Position numbers and translations under genes: made by a program. Positions 27,843 through 36,811 of a DNA stretch of 64,000 bases are shown piece after piece (position 1 is the first letter of the stretch; every line of letters begins with the position of its first letter). Origin of the DNA: JBKBKC01 sp046294265 (GTDB lineage Bacteria; Pseudomonadota; Alphaproteobacteria; Rhodobacterales; Rhodobacteraceae); NCBI GenBank assembly GCA_046294265.1, contig JBKBKC010000010.1, positions 1 to 64,000 on the forward strand. The letters run 5' to 3'. The notes below the pieces were generated by a model. The model was not told the origin of the DNA. It was given only the letters and a program-made list of their open reading frames with translations, and searched no databases.

Positions 27843-30122
27843 ATGAAGGTGCTGTGCCTCGGCGGGGGCCCCGCGGGGCTTTATTTCGCGATCTCGATGA
27901 AACTGCGCGACCCCGCGCACCAGATCACCGTGCTGGAGCGCAACAAGGCCAACGACACCTTCGGCTGGGGTGTGGTGCTGTCGGACGATGCGCTGGGACG
28001 CATGACGCGAAACGACCCACAATCCGCGCAGGCGATCCGCGAGAACTTCGCCTATTGGGACGACATCGCCACCGTCCACAACGGCACCCGCACCGTCTCG
28101 GGCGGCCACGGCTTTGCCGGGATCGGGCGCAAGAAGCTGTTGATGCTGCTGCAGGAACGCGCGCGCGAGCTGGGCGTGGACCTGCGGTTTGAAACCGAAT
28201 TCCGCAGTGCCGAGGAATACCGCAGCGAATACGACCTCGTGGTGGCGTGCGACGGCATCAACTCCGCCACCCGCCGCGACTATGCCGAGGTGTTCCGCCC
28301 CGACATCGACATGCGCCTGTGCAAGTTCGTCTGGCTGGGCACGAAGGCCAAGTTCGACGACGCCTTCACCTTCATCTTCGAGAATACCGAACACGGCTGG
28401 GTCTGGGCCCATGCCTACCAGTTCGACGCCGACACCGCGACCTTCATCGTGGAATGCACGCAGGAAACCTGGGACCGCTGGGGCTTCGAGGGCATGTCGA
28501 AAGAGGATACCGTCGCCACCTGCACCCGCATTTTTGCCGCCCACCTCGGCGGTCACGACCTGATCTCCAACGCCGCCCATTTGCGCGGCTCTGCAGTCTG
28601 GATGAACTTCCCGCGCGTGGTCTGTGAAAAATGGTTTCATGAAAATGTGGTGCTGATGGGCGATGCCGCCGCCACGGGGCATTTCTCCATCGGGTCGGGC
28701 ACGCGGCTCGCCATCGACAGCGCCATCGCGCTGGCCGGATACTTGCATTCGGAACCCGACCTGCCGACCGCCTGCCAGCGCTATCAGGACGAACGCCGCA
28801 TCGAGGTGCTGCGCCTGCAGTCGGCCGCGCGCAACAGCCTTGAATGGTTCGAAGAGGTCGAACGCTATCTCGACATGCCGCCCCTGCAATTCGCCTATTC
28901 GCTGCTGACCCGCAGCCAGCGCATCGGGCATGAGAACCTGAGGAAACGCGACCCCGCCTTCCTGACCGCCTGCGAGGATTTCTTTGCCGATCAGGCGGGT
29001 GGCACAAGGGGCCGCGCGCCGATGTTCCAGCCCTTCTCCCTGCGCGACATGCGGCTCGAAAACCGCATCGTCGTCTCGCCCATGGCGCAATACCGCGCGG
29101 CGAACGGCACCCCCGGCGACTGGCACTTTGTCCACTATGCCGAACGCGCCAAGGGCGGCGCGGGCCTTGTCATCACCGAGATGACCTGCGTTTCGCCCGA
29201 CGCCCGCATCACCCATGCCTGTCCCGGCCTTTATGCCCCCGCGCACAAGACGGCCTGGAAACGCATCACCGATTTCGTCCATCTGGAAACCGGCGCGAAA
29301 ATCTGCGCCCAGATCGGCCATGCGGGCCGCAAGGGCGCCATGGGCCTGAAGGGCGGGCGCGAGGATCGCCCGCTCGATGCCCCCTGGCCCCTGCTGGCGC
29401 CGTCCGCGCTGCCATGGGCTCCCGGCCATCCCGTCCCGCGCGAGATGACCCGCGCCGACATGGACGACGTGATCGCCCAGTTCACGGCGGCCACCAAAAT
29501 GGCCGACCGCGCGGGTTTCGACATGGTCGAACTCCATGCCGCGCATGGCTACCTGTTGTCGTCCTTCATCTCGCCGATATCGAACCGCCGCACCGACGCC
29601 TATGGCGGGGCCCTGGACAACCGCCTGCGCTTCCCGCTCCAGGTCTTTGCCGCCATGCGCGCCGCCTGGCCCGATCAGAAACCCATCTCCGTGCGCCTCT
29701 CCGCCACCGACTGGACGGACGACGGCCTGACCGCCCCCGAGGCCGTGCAGGCCGCGCGCATGTTCGCCGACGCGGGCGCCGACATCATCGACGTTTCCGC
29801 AGGCCAGACCACCCCCATGGCCCGCCCCGTCTATGGCCGCATGTTCCAGACCCCCTTCAGCGACCGCATCCGCAACGAGGCGGGCCTTGCCACCATGGCC
29901 GTGGGCAACATCACCGAGGCCGATCAGGTCAACGGCATCCTGATGGCGGGCCGCGCGGATCTCGTGTGCCTCGCCCGCCCGCATCTGGCCGATCCCTACT
30001 GGACGCTGCACGCCGCCGCCGAGCAGGGTGACACCGCCACCCCTTGGCCCCTGCCCTACCTCGCGGGCCGCGACCAGGCCTTCCGCCTGCGCGACCGCGC
30101 GTCCGAGGCGATCAGGGCATGA
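27843..30122 (+). CDS. Bifunctional 2-aminobenzoyl-CoA (or salicylyl-CoA) monooxygenase/reductase
   Basis: A 759-residue fusion of two flavoenzymes. Residues 1 to about 390 form an aromatic-ring FAD monooxygenase: GGGPAGLYFAIS at the N-terminus, the DG motif VVACDGINSATRR, and the GD motif VLMGDAAATGHFSIGSG. Residues about 395-750 form an Old Yellow Enzyme-type FMN reductase with VVSPMAQYRA, QIGHAGRKG, ELHAAHGYLLSSF and a C-terminal LARPHLADPYW. This fusion is known from aerobic anthranilate metabolism of Aromatoleum evansii, where it hydroxylates and reduces 2-aminobenzoyl-CoA to a non-aromatic product. Annotations of close relatives also use salicylyl-CoA 5-hydroxylase, so the substrate is not settled. 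The adjacent RidA favours the amino substrate. It heads the operon and overlaps the next gene by 4 nt. Confidence 0.9.
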   Translation: MKVLCLGGGPAGLYFAISMKLRDPAHQITVLERNKANDTFGWGVVLSDDALGRMTRNDPQSAQAIRENFAYWDDIATVHNGTRTVSGGHGFAGIGRKKLLMLLQERARELGVDLRFETEFRSAEEYRSEYDLVVACDGINSATRRDYAEVFRPDIDMRLCKFVWLGTKAKFDDAFTFIFENTEHGWVWAHAYQFDADTATFIVECTQETWDRWGFEGMSKEDTVATCTRIFAAHLGGHDLISNAAHLRGSAVWMNFPRVVCEKWFHENVVLMGDAAATGHFSIGSGTRLAIDSAIALAGYLHSEPDLPTACQRYQDERRIEVLRLQSAARNSLEWFEEVERYLDMPPLQFAYSLLTRSQRIGHENLRKRDPAFLTACEDFFADQAGGTRGRAPMFQPFSLRDMRLENRIVVSPMAQYRAANGTPGDWHFVHYAERAKGGAGLVITEMTCVSPDARITHACPGLYAPAHKTAWKRITDFVHLETGAKICAQIGHAGRKGAMGLKGGREDRPLDAPWPLLAPSALPWAPGHPVPREMTRADMDDVIAQFTAATKMADRAGFDMVELHAAHGYLLSSFISPISNRRTDAYGGALDNRLRFPLQVFAAMRAAWPDQKPISVRLSATDWTDDGLTAPEAVQAARMFADAGADIIDVSAGQTTPMARPVYGRMFQTPFSDRIRNEAGLATMAVGNITEADQVNGILMAGRADLVCLARPHLADPYWTLHAAAEQGDTATPWPLPYLAGRDQAFRLRDRASEAIRA

Positions 30123-30838
30123 GGCGCGTTCTCGTCACCGGTGGCGGGTCCGGCATTGGCCGCGCCGTGGCGCGGGCCTTTGCCGAGGCGGGCGACCATG
30201 TGACCATCGCAGGCCGCCGCATGGAGGCCCTGCAACAGACGGATGCAGGCCGGGGCATGGACTGCCGCGCAGCCGACGTGACGGATGAGGCGCAGGTTGC
30301 TGCACTTTTTGAAAACCCTTTTCATGTGGTGATCGCCAATGCCGGCGGGGCCGCCTCTGCCAAGCTGGAAAACGTCTCGCTGGCCGACTGGACGCAGACC
30401 CTGACCGTAAACCTCACCGGAACGTTCCTCACCTTCCGCGCAGCCCTTCCCGGAATGGCGCAAGGTGGCCGCCTTATCGCCATGGCCTCCACCGCCGCCC
30501 TGCAGGGGGGCGCGGGTCTCGCGCCCTACTGCGCGGCCAAGCACGGCGTCCTGGGCCTCGTCCGCTCGGTCGCGCTTGAGGTCGCCAAGCGCGGCATCAC
30601 CTGCAACGCCATCTGCCCGGGTTTCGTCGATACCCCGCTGGCCGACCGGGCGGCGGCGGGCCTTACCGCGCGGCTTGGGCTGACCGAGGCGGAGGCGCGG
30701 CGAAAGCTGGCCGCGAACAACCCCACCGGCCTCTTGATCGACCCCGCCGAGGTGGCAGCGGTAGCGATATTCCTCGCCTCGCCCGCCGCCGCACAGGTCA
30801 ACGGCCATGCCCTTTCGGTCTCGGGGGGCGAGGTATGA
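30119..30838 (+). CDS. Short-chain dehydrogenase/reductase
   Basis: 239 residues from ATG at 30119, overlapping the previous stop by 4 nt. It has TGGGSGIGRAVARAF, ANAGG, MASTAALQGG with the catalytic Ser, the APYCAAKHG YxxxK motif, and the FabG-like NAICPGFVDTPL. The final LSVSGGEV is typical of FabG/HbdH-type reductases. Within this operon it probably reduces or oxidises a keto/hydroxy group of an alicyclic or ring-opened CoA intermediate. Confidence 0.88.
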   Translation: MRRVLVTGGGSGIGRAVARAFAEAGDHVTIAGRRMEALQQTDAGRGMDCRAADVTDEAQVAALFENPFHVVIANAGGAASAKLENVSLADWTQTLTVNLTGTFLTFRAALPGMAQGGRLIAMASTAALQGGAGLAPYCAAKHGVLGLVRSVALEVAKRGITCNAICPGFVDTPLADRAAAGLTARLGLTEAEARRKLAANNPTGLLIDPAEVAAVAIFLASPAAAQVNGHALSVSGGEV

Positions 30839-31284
30839 GCGATACGCTCGCCGATCCCCTGTCCAAACGCCGCCTGAAGCTCTGGATCCGCCTCCTCGGG
30901 CTCACCCGTTCCGCCGAGGGCACGCTGCGCGAGCACCTGCGCCTCACCCATGACACCACCCTGCCCCGCTTCGATGTGATGGCCGCCCTGTGGCGTCGGC
31001 GTGACGGGCTGACGATGGGTGAACTCAGCCGCATGCTCCTCGTCTCCAACGGCAATGCCACCGCTGTGGTGGACCGGCTGGAAAACGACGGCCTCGCCCG
31101 CCGCACGCAGGATGCCGCCGACCGGCGCACCTACCGCGTGGCGCTGACCGATCAGGGCCTTGCCACCTTCGAAGGCTGGGCCACCAGCCATGAGGCCGAG
31201 GTGAACCGCCTCTTCGCCCGCCTCTCGGAGGACGAGATCGACACCCTGACCGCCATCCTCAAACGCCTGAAGGATCCCGCATGA
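30835..31284 (+). CDS. MarR-family transcriptional regulator
   Basis: 149 residues, start overlapping the SDR stop by 4 nt. The winged-helix core is LTMGELSRMLLVSNGNATAV for the HTH and RRTQDAADRRTYRVALT for the wing with the conserved DxRxxR-type segment. MarR proteins usually repress nearby catabolic genes and are released by an aromatic acid or its CoA thioester. Being inside the operon, it is probably autoregulated through the palindrome at 27765. Confidence 0.92.
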   Translation: MSDTLADPLSKRRLKLWIRLLGLTRSAEGTLREHLRLTHDTTLPRFDVMAALWRRRDGLTMGELSRMLLVSNGNATAVVDRLENDGLARRTQDAADRRTYRVALTDQGLATFEGWATSHEAEVNRLFARLSEDEIDTLTAILKRLKDPA

Positions 31285-32093
31285 CCGCCATGGCCGCCCT
31301 GTCCCCGCAGCATGTCCTGTGGTCGGTCACCGACCGCGTGGCCACCATCAGCCAGAACCGCCCCGAGCGGAAGAACCCGCTGACCTTCGACAGCTACGCC
31401 GAACTGCGCGACATCTTCCGCGCACTGCCCTATGCCGATGATGTGGACGTGGTGATCCTTGCCTCCAACGGCGGCAACTTCTGCTCGGGCGGAGATGTGC
31501 ATGACATCATCGGCCCGCTGGTGGGGATGGACATGAAGGGCCTGCTGGCCTTTACCCGGATGACCGGCGATCTGGTGAAGGCGGTGCTGCACTGCGGCAA
31601 GCCGGTGATCGCGGCGGTGGATGGCATCTGCGTGGGCGCGGGTGCCATCATGGCCATGGCCGCCGACCTGCGCCTTGCCACCCCCGCCGCGAAATGCGCC
31701 TTTCTTTTCACCCGCGTCGGCCTTGCGGGCTGCGACATGGGCGCCTGTGCCATGCTGCCGCGCATCATCGGCCAGGGCCGGGCGGCGGACCTCCTTTACA
31801 CCGGGCGCAGCTTTGGCGCGGATGAGGGCGAACGCTGGGGCTTCTGGAACGCCATCCACCCGGCCGAGGCGCTGGAGGATGCGGCGCGTGCCCTCGCCCG
31901 CCGCCTCGCCGCAGGCCCCACCTTCGCGCATGGCATGACCAAGACCATGCTGAACCAGGAATGGAACATGGGGCTCGACCAGGCGATCGAGGCCGAGGCG
32001 CAGGCCCAGGCCATCTGCATGCAGACCCGCGATTTCGAACGCGCCTACCGGGCCTTTGTCGCCAAGGAGACACCGGCCTTTCAGGGTGACTGA
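31281..32093 (+). CDS. Crotonase-fold enzyme (enoyl-CoA hydratase family, atypical active site)
   Basis: 270 residues. The oxyanion-hole regions are recognisable: LASNGGNFCSGGDVHDIIG and AAVDGICVGAGAIMAMAADL. Both acid/base glutamates of classical enoyl-CoA hydratases appear replaced. The first position (GGGCE in rat enzyme) reads GAGAI with Ile123, and the second (QPE) reads FTR with Arg145. An Asp (D152 in GCDMGAC) lies nearby. It is therefore unlikely to be a plain hydratase; a hydrolase, isomerase or ring-opening activity is possible, as seen in other crotonases. It overlaps marR by 4 nt. Confidence 0.85.
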   Translation: MTAMAALSPQHVLWSVTDRVATISQNRPERKNPLTFDSYAELRDIFRALPYADDVDVVILASNGGNFCSGGDVHDIIGPLVGMDMKGLLAFTRMTGDLVKAVLHCGKPVIAAVDGICVGAGAIMAMAADLRLATPAAKCAFLFTRVGLAGCDMGACAMLPRIIGQGRAADLLYTGRSFGADEGERWGFWNAIHPAEALEDAARALARRLAAGPTFAHGMTKTMLNQEWNMGLDQAIEAEAQAQAICMQTRDFERAYRAFVAKETPAFQGD

Positions 32094-32096
32094 ACG

Positions 32097-32149
32097 CCGG
32101 GGGGCTGTCTGCCCCCCGGACCCCCCGAGGATATTTGGACCAAAGTGAA
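32097..32149. repeat. Recurrent hairpin/GGATATTT element, copy B, inside the operon
   Basis: A perfect 9-bp stem (CCGGGGGGC 32097-32105 / GCCCCCCGG 32111-32119) with a 5-nt loop, then CCGAGGATATTTGGACCAAA. It sits between the crotonase and acyl-CoA dehydrogenase genes, so in this copy it separates two genes transcribed in the same direction. Confidence 0.7.
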
Positions 32150-32152
32150 AGC

Positions 32153-33289
32153 ATGAGCGACACGACCTTCCTTGAGTGGCCCTTCTTCGAGCCGCGCCAC
32201 CGCGATCTTGCCGCAGCGCTGGACGACTGGTGCTCGGCGCATCTGCCCGTTGACCACACGGACGTGGATGCCGCCTGCCGGGGGCTGGTGGCGGCGCTTG
32301 GCGCGGGCGACTGGCTGCTGCCTTCGGGGGCGGGCGAGGGCGAGCGGCTGGATGTGCGCACCCTGTGCCTGATCCGCGAAACGCTGGCACGGCATGACGG
32401 GCTGGCGGATTTCGCCTTTGCGATGCAAGGGCTTGGCATGGGGGCGGTGTCGCTCTTCGGCACGCCTGCGCAGCGCGGCTGGCTGGCGCGCACCCGCAGC
32501 GGTCGGGCGATCTCGGCCTTCGCGCTCACCGAACCGGGATCGGGCAGCGATGTGGCCGCCACCGCCACCACGGCGACGCGCACCAACGCGGGCTGGCGGC
32601 TGGACGGCACCAAGACCTGGATATCGAACGGCGGAATCGCCGACCTTTACACCGTCTTTTGTCGAACCGGCGAAGCCCCTGGCGCAAAGGGACTTTCCGC
32701 CTTCCTGATGCCGGCGGACAGCCCCGGCCTGACGGTCGTCGAACGCCTGCACACCATCGCACCCCACCCCCTCGCCACCCTGTCGCTGACGGGCGTGATG
32801 CTGCCCGACGACGCCCTGATCGGCCAGCCGGGCGACGGGTTTAGGATCGCCATGTCGGTCCTCGACGTGTTCCGCTCCACCGTTGGGGCCGCGGCCCTGG
32901 GCTTTGCCCGCCGCGCGCTGGACGAGGCGACGGCACGGGTGAAAACGCGCCGTATCCAGGGCGCACCGCTGGCGGATCTCCAATTGGTTCAGGGGCATAT
33001 CGCCGACATGGCGCTGAAGATCGACGCCGCCGCCCTGTTGGTCTATCGCGCCGCCTGGACCAAGGACGGGGGCGCCCCGCGCGTGACGCGCGAGGCCGCG
33101 ATGGCCAAGCTCTACGCCACCGAGGCCGCGCAAGAGGTGATCGACATGGCCGTGCAACTGCATGGCGGCGATGGGGTGCGCGCGGGGTCGGTGGTGGAAA
33201 GCCTTTACCGTGAAATCAGGGCCTTGCGCATCTATGAAGGGGCCAGCGACGTGCAGCGGGTGGTCATCGCGCGGGGCCTTTTGGCATGA
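32153..33289 (+). CDS. Acyl-CoA dehydrogenase
   Basis: 378 residues from ATG at 32153; the frame is open from TTG 32135, inside the repeat tail. FAD enzyme of the acyl-CoA dehydrogenase fold: FALTEPGSGSDVAATATTA, GTKTWISNGGIAD, VFRSTVGAAALGFARRALDEA and the catalytic Glu region ALRIYEGASDVQ. Electrons would go to ETF (etfAB at 11-13 kb). In this cluster it probably introduces a double bond into a ring-opened dicarboxylyl- or keto-acyl-CoA. Confidence 0.92.
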   Translation: MSDTTFLEWPFFEPRHRDLAAALDDWCSAHLPVDHTDVDAACRGLVAALGAGDWLLPSGAGEGERLDVRTLCLIRETLARHDGLADFAFAMQGLGMGAVSLFGTPAQRGWLARTRSGRAISAFALTEPGSGSDVAATATTATRTNAGWRLDGTKTWISNGGIADLYTVFCRTGEAPGAKGLSAFLMPADSPGLTVVERLHTIAPHPLATLSLTGVMLPDDALIGQPGDGFRIAMSVLDVFRSTVGAAALGFARRALDEATARVKTRRIQGAPLADLQLVQGHIADMALKIDAAALLVYRAAWTKDGGAPRVTREAAMAKLYATEAAQEVIDMAVQLHGGDGVRAGSVVESLYREIRALRIYEGASDVQRVVIARGLLA

Positions 33290-33702
33290 CCTACACGCGC
33301 ACAATCGCCATCGAGTTCAACCACTGCGACCCCGCGGGCATCGTGTTCTATCCCCGCTACTTCGAGATGACGAATTCGGTCGTGGAAAATTTCTGCGCCG
33401 ATGTGCTGCACGACCCCTTTTCCCGCCAGATGGCCGAGGGTCGCGGCGTTCCCACCGTTCGCGTCGAGATCGACTTTCGCGCGCCCTCGCGGCTGGGCGA
33501 GCGTGTGGCGTTCCATCTGGACGTGCAGCGCATCGGCGGGGCCAGCGTGACCTTTGCGATCCGTGCGCAGTGTGGCGGACAGCACCGGCTGGACGGGCAC
33601 CTGACGCTGGTGCGCCTTGGGCCGACCGGTCGCCCCGAGCGCTGGCCCGACGACATCCGCGCGCGGCTGGCGGACCATTTGCGGCAAGGAGAGACGGCAT
33701 GA
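33286..33702 (+). CDS. Acyl-CoA thioesterase (4-hydroxybenzoyl-CoA thioesterase-like hotdog)
   Basis: 138 residues, 4-nt overlap with the previous gene. The N-terminal IEFNHCDPAGIVFYPRYFEM carries the Asp of the 4HBT active site (family motif DxxGxxxxxxY). It may release CoA from aryl-CoA dead ends, such as benzoyl-CoA analogues, to free the CoA pool, as thioesterases do in other aromatic-CoA clusters. Substrate inferred from context only. Confidence 0.9.
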   Translation: MTYTRTIAIEFNHCDPAGIVFYPRYFEMTNSVVENFCADVLHDPFSRQMAEGRGVPTVRVEIDFRAPSRLGERVAFHLDVQRIGGASVTFAIRAQCGGQHRLDGHLTLVRLGPTGRPERWPDDIRARLADHLRQGETA

Positions 33703-34112
33703 CCGAAAGCCCCCATGACTTCCTGCACCCGTCGCACTGGAAACCCGCCATCGGCTATGCCCACGGGATTGCCGCCCGGGGCCGCATGGTGTTTACCGGC
33801 GGCATCATCGGCTGGGATGCCGACCAGCAGTTCCAGACCGATGACTTCGCGGGCCAGGTGGAGCAGGTGCTGCGCTCGATCGTCGAGGTGTTGTCCTGCG
33901 CGGGGGCGCGCCCCGAACATCTCGTGCGACTCACATGGTATGTGACGGACAAGACGGAATATCTGAACGCGCTGCGCGAGGTGGGGCGCGCCTACCGCGC
34001 CACCATCGGGCGGCACTACCCCGCGATGGCGCTGGTGCAGGTGGTGGCCTTGGTCGAGGACCGCGCCAAGGTGGAGATCGAGGCCACCGCCGTGATCCCG
34101 GAGGAGGCGTGA
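33699..34112 (+). CDS. RidA/YjgF-family protein
   Basis: 137 residues from ATG at 33699, overlapping the thioesterase stop. It has family segments VFTGGIIGWDADQQF, the helix QVEQVLRSIVEVLSCAGA, VRLTWYVTDKTEYLNAL and YPAMALVQVVALVEDRAKVEIEATAV. The Arg of the canonical RVxxP motif seems absent: the equivalent reads PAMALVQV. RidA proteins hydrolyse enamines/imines to ketones and ammonia. The product of the adjacent monooxygenase on 2-aminobenzoyl-CoA is such an enamine, so a dedicated deaminase role is plausible. Confidence 0.9.
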   Translation: MTESPHDFLHPSHWKPAIGYAHGIAARGRMVFTGGIIGWDADQQFQTDDFAGQVEQVLRSIVEVLSCAGARPEHLVRLTWYVTDKTEYLNALREVGRAYRATIGRHYPAMALVQVVALVEDRAKVEIEATAVIPEEA

Positions 34113-34114
34113 GC

Positions 34115-35743
34115 ATGGCCAACGCAGTGCTTGGGCCTTCGGGGCATACCGACAGCTTCACCCGCGACAACCTGCCCCCGATGGACCAGTGGCCCGACCT
34201 CTTGACCGCGCCCTTCCCCTACCCTGACTGGCTGAACGTGGGCGTGGAGCTGACCGACCGGATGGTGGAGCGCGGCTTTGGCGACCATACCGCGCTGATC
34301 GGCAACGGCCGCAGCCGCAGCTACAAGGAACTGACGGACTGGACCAACCGCATCGCCCGCGCGCTGGTCGAGGATTACGGGGTCAGGCCCGGACATCGCG
34401 TGCTGATCCGGTCGGCCAACAACCCCGCGATGGTGGCCGCATGGCTGGCCGCGACCAAGGCGGGGGCGGTGGTGGTGAACACCATGCCGATGCTGCGGGC
34501 GGGGGAGTTGGCCCGGATCGTGGACAAGGCGGAGGTCAGCCTTGCCCTGTGCGACACCCGGCTGATGGATGAGATCGTGGCCTGCGGGAAGGACTCGGCC
34601 TTCCTGCGGCAGGTGGTGGGGTTTGACGGCACGGCGAACCACGACGCCGAACTGGACCGCGCGGCGCTGCGCAAGCCCGTGCGGTTTCAGGCGGTGGCGA
34701 CAGGGCGGGATGACGTGGCGCTGCTGGGCTTCACCAGCGGCACGACCGGAGAGCCCAAGGCCACGATGCATTTCCACCGCGACATCCTGATCATCGCGGA
34801 CGGCTACGCGAAGGAGGTGCTGGGGGTGGTGCCCGAAGATGTGTTCGTGGGCTCGCCGCCCCTCGCCTTCACCTTTGGCCTGGGCGGGCTCGCGGTGTTT
34901 CCGCTGCGGTTCGGGGCGGCGGCCTGCCTTCTGGAAAACGCCTCGCCGCCCAACATGATCGAGATCATCCAGACCCACCGCGCCACCGTCTGCTTCACCG
35001 CGCCCACGGCCTACCGGGTGATGCTTAAGGCGATGGAGGGGGGAGCGGACCTGTCATCGCTGCGCGCGGCGGTGAGCGCGGGCGAGACGCTGCCCGCCCC
35101 GGTCTATGAGGACTGGATCGCGCGGACGGGCAAGCCGATGCTGGACGGGATCGGGGCGACCGAACTTTTGCACATCTTCATCTCAAACCGGTTCGACGAT
35201 CACCGCCCCGGCTGCACGGGCAAGCCCGTAACGGGGTATGAGGCGAGGATCGTCGATGCGGCGGGCGCGCCGGTGCCGCGCGGCACGGTGGGGCGTCTGG
35301 CGGTGCGGGGGCCGACAGGGTGCCGCTACATGGCCGACGCGCGGCAGGGAAAATATGTCGAGGGCGGCTGGAACATCACCGGCGATGCGTTCTGGCAGGA
35401 CGATCAGGGGTATTTCCACTTTGCCGCCCGCAACGACGACATGATCGTGAGTGCGGGCTACAACATCGCCGGGCCGGAGGTGGAGGCGGCGCTGCTGTCG
35501 CATCCCGATGTGGCCGAATGTGCCGTGGTGGGCGAGCCGGACGCGGAGCGGGGGCAAGTGGTGGTGGCCCATGTGGTGCTGGTGGCGGGCTGCGCGGGGG
35601 ACGCGGACTGCGTGCGGCGGTTGCAGGATCATGTGAAGGCGGTGATCGCACCCTACAAGTATCCGCGCCGGGTGGTGTTCTGCGACGTGCTGCCAAAGAC
35701 CCAGACCGGCAAGATCCAGCGGTTCCGGCTGCGGCAGGGATAG
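34115..35743 (+). CDS. 2-aminobenzoate-CoA ligase-like AMP-forming ligase
   Basis: 542 residues from ATG at 34115, 7 nt after GAGGAGG; an in-frame GTG at 34109 is possible. ANL-superfamily motifs are GFTSGTTGEPKATMHFHRD (phosphate loop, near residue 205), GIGATELLHIFIS, GDAFWQDDQGYFHF, and the hinge/C-terminal Lys in PKTQTGKIQRF. The overall pattern is that of benzoate/2-aminobenzoate-CoA ligases (LAFTFGLGGLAVFPLRFGA). It forms the aryl-CoA thioester from the acid, ATP and CoA, the first step of the pathway whose second step is the monooxygenase/reductase at 27.8 kb. Confidence 0.9.
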   Translation: MANAVLGPSGHTDSFTRDNLPPMDQWPDLLTAPFPYPDWLNVGVELTDRMVERGFGDHTALIGNGRSRSYKELTDWTNRIARALVEDYGVRPGHRVLIRSANNPAMVAAWLAATKAGAVVVNTMPMLRAGELARIVDKAEVSLALCDTRLMDEIVACGKDSAFLRQVVGFDGTANHDAELDRAALRKPVRFQAVATGRDDVALLGFTSGTTGEPKATMHFHRDILIIADGYAKEVLGVVPEDVFVGSPPLAFTFGLGGLAVFPLRFGAAACLLENASPPNMIEIIQTHRATVCFTAPTAYRVMLKAMEGGADLSSLRAAVSAGETLPAPVYEDWIARTGKPMLDGIGATELLHIFISNRFDDHRPGCTGKPVTGYEARIVDAAGAPVPRGTVGRLAVRGPTGCRYMADARQGKYVEGGWNITGDAFWQDDQGYFHFAARNDDMIVSAGYNIAGPEVEAALLSHPDVAECAVVGEPDAERGQVVVAHVVLVAGCAGDADCVRRLQDHVKAVIAPYKYPRRVVFCDVLPKTQTGKIQRFRLRQG

Positions 35744-35758
35744 GCGGCGCGGGCGGGA

Positions 35759-35817
35759 GCGGGGGGTTTCACACCCCCCGCGCCCCCCGTGGGATATTTG
35801 GGCCAAGATGAAATGGG
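35759..35817. repeat. Recurrent hairpin/GGATATTT element, copy C
   Basis: An 8-bp stem (GCGGGGGG 35759-35766 / CCCCCCGC 35774-35781) followed by GTGGGATATTTGGGCCAAGA and TGAAATGGGG, 16 nt after the ligase stop and before the convergent LysR gene. A likely operon end. Confidence 0.7.
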
Positions 35818-35909
35818 GTGTCACATGGTGGGACATGGTTTCCACTGAGGAATATCAGGGGGTTGCTGGCCGGGATTAACCTTTTGTTGAGGTGTTGGCC
35901 GCTTCGGCG

Positions 35910-36797
35910 TCACGGTGCCGGGCGGCGCAGGGCCTGGGCGAGGTGATCGGAAAGGGCGGCGGCGCCCGGGGAAAGGGGGCGGTCGGGTCCATGGGCCAGC
36001 ACCAGATCGCGGGTGATCACGGGGGCGGTGAGCGGATGGGCGGCTAGCCCTGGGGGCATGGCCGCGCGGGCGTGTCCGGGCAGCACGGCGACACCGAGGC
36101 CCGCCGCGGCAAGGGCGAGGGCCGTGGCGATCCCTTGCACCTGATGCGCGGGGACAAGGGGCAGGCCCGCCACCTCGAACCCCAGATCGGTGGGCAGGCG
36201 CAGGGCGCTTGCGGGGGCCATGGCGATGACCGGTTGGCCCGCGAGATCGGCCCATCGGGCAGGGTCCGGCAGCGTGCCGCACGGGGCGAAGGCGGTCATC
36301 GGGTCGGTCAGGACCGGGCGGCGCGCGAAGTCGGCCACTGTGGCCGGGAAGGTTCCGAGACCAAGGTCGGCGGCATCTGCGCGCAGCGCGGCGACGATGG
36401 CGGTGGTGGGCAGGTCAAGGAGTTCGACCATGAGGCCGGGATGGCGCGCGTGAAAGCCCGCCAGCAGGGGCGGCAGCAGGGTTGCGGCAAGGAAGGGCGG
36501 GGCCGCCAGCCGCACCCGGCCCCGGCGCAGCGCGGCGTGGTCGCGCGCCGCATCGGCCGCGCGGTCGAGTGCCGCAAGGCTGGGGGCAACGGCGGCGCGA
36601 AAGGCTTCGCCCGCCTCGGTCAGGGTCACGCGGCGGGTGGTGCGGTGCAAGAGGCGCAGGCCCAGAAGGGCCTCCAGATCGCGGATCGTCTGGCTGATGC
36701 CGGGTTGGGTGGAGCCCAGCCGGCGCGCCGCCTGCGAAAAGCTGCCGGTGGCGGCGACGGTCAGGAAGGCATCAAGCTGGCGCAGGCTGGGGCGCAT
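35910..36797 (-). CDS. LysR-family transcriptional regulator
   Basis: 295 residues. The N-terminal HTH (residues about 5-65) reads LRQLDAFLTVAATGSFSQAA then RLGSTQPGISQTIRDLEALL. The effector domain follows, with LRLLHRTTRRVTLTEAG as the linker. It is divergent from the molybdenum hydroxylase subunit gene, with 91 nt between starts, the usual arrangement for a LysR activator of its neighbour. A TTAT-N6-ATAA inverted repeat lies between them. Confidence 0.93.
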   Translation of the reverse strand: MRPSLRQLDAFLTVAATGSFSQAARRLGSTQPGISQTIRDLEALLGLRLLHRTTRRVTLTEAGEAFRAAVAPSLAALDRAADAARDHAALRRGRVRLAAPPFLAATLLPPLLAGFHARHPGLMVELLDLPTTAIVAALRADAADLGLGTFPATVADFARRPVLTDPMTAFAPCGTLPDPARWADLAGQPVIAMAPASALRLPTDLGFEVAGLPLVPAHQVQGIATALALAAAGLGVAVLPGHARAAMPPGLAAHPLTAPVITRDLVLAHGPDRPLSPGAAALSDHLAQALRRPAP

Positions 36798-36811
36798 TCA
36801 TATCCCATATC

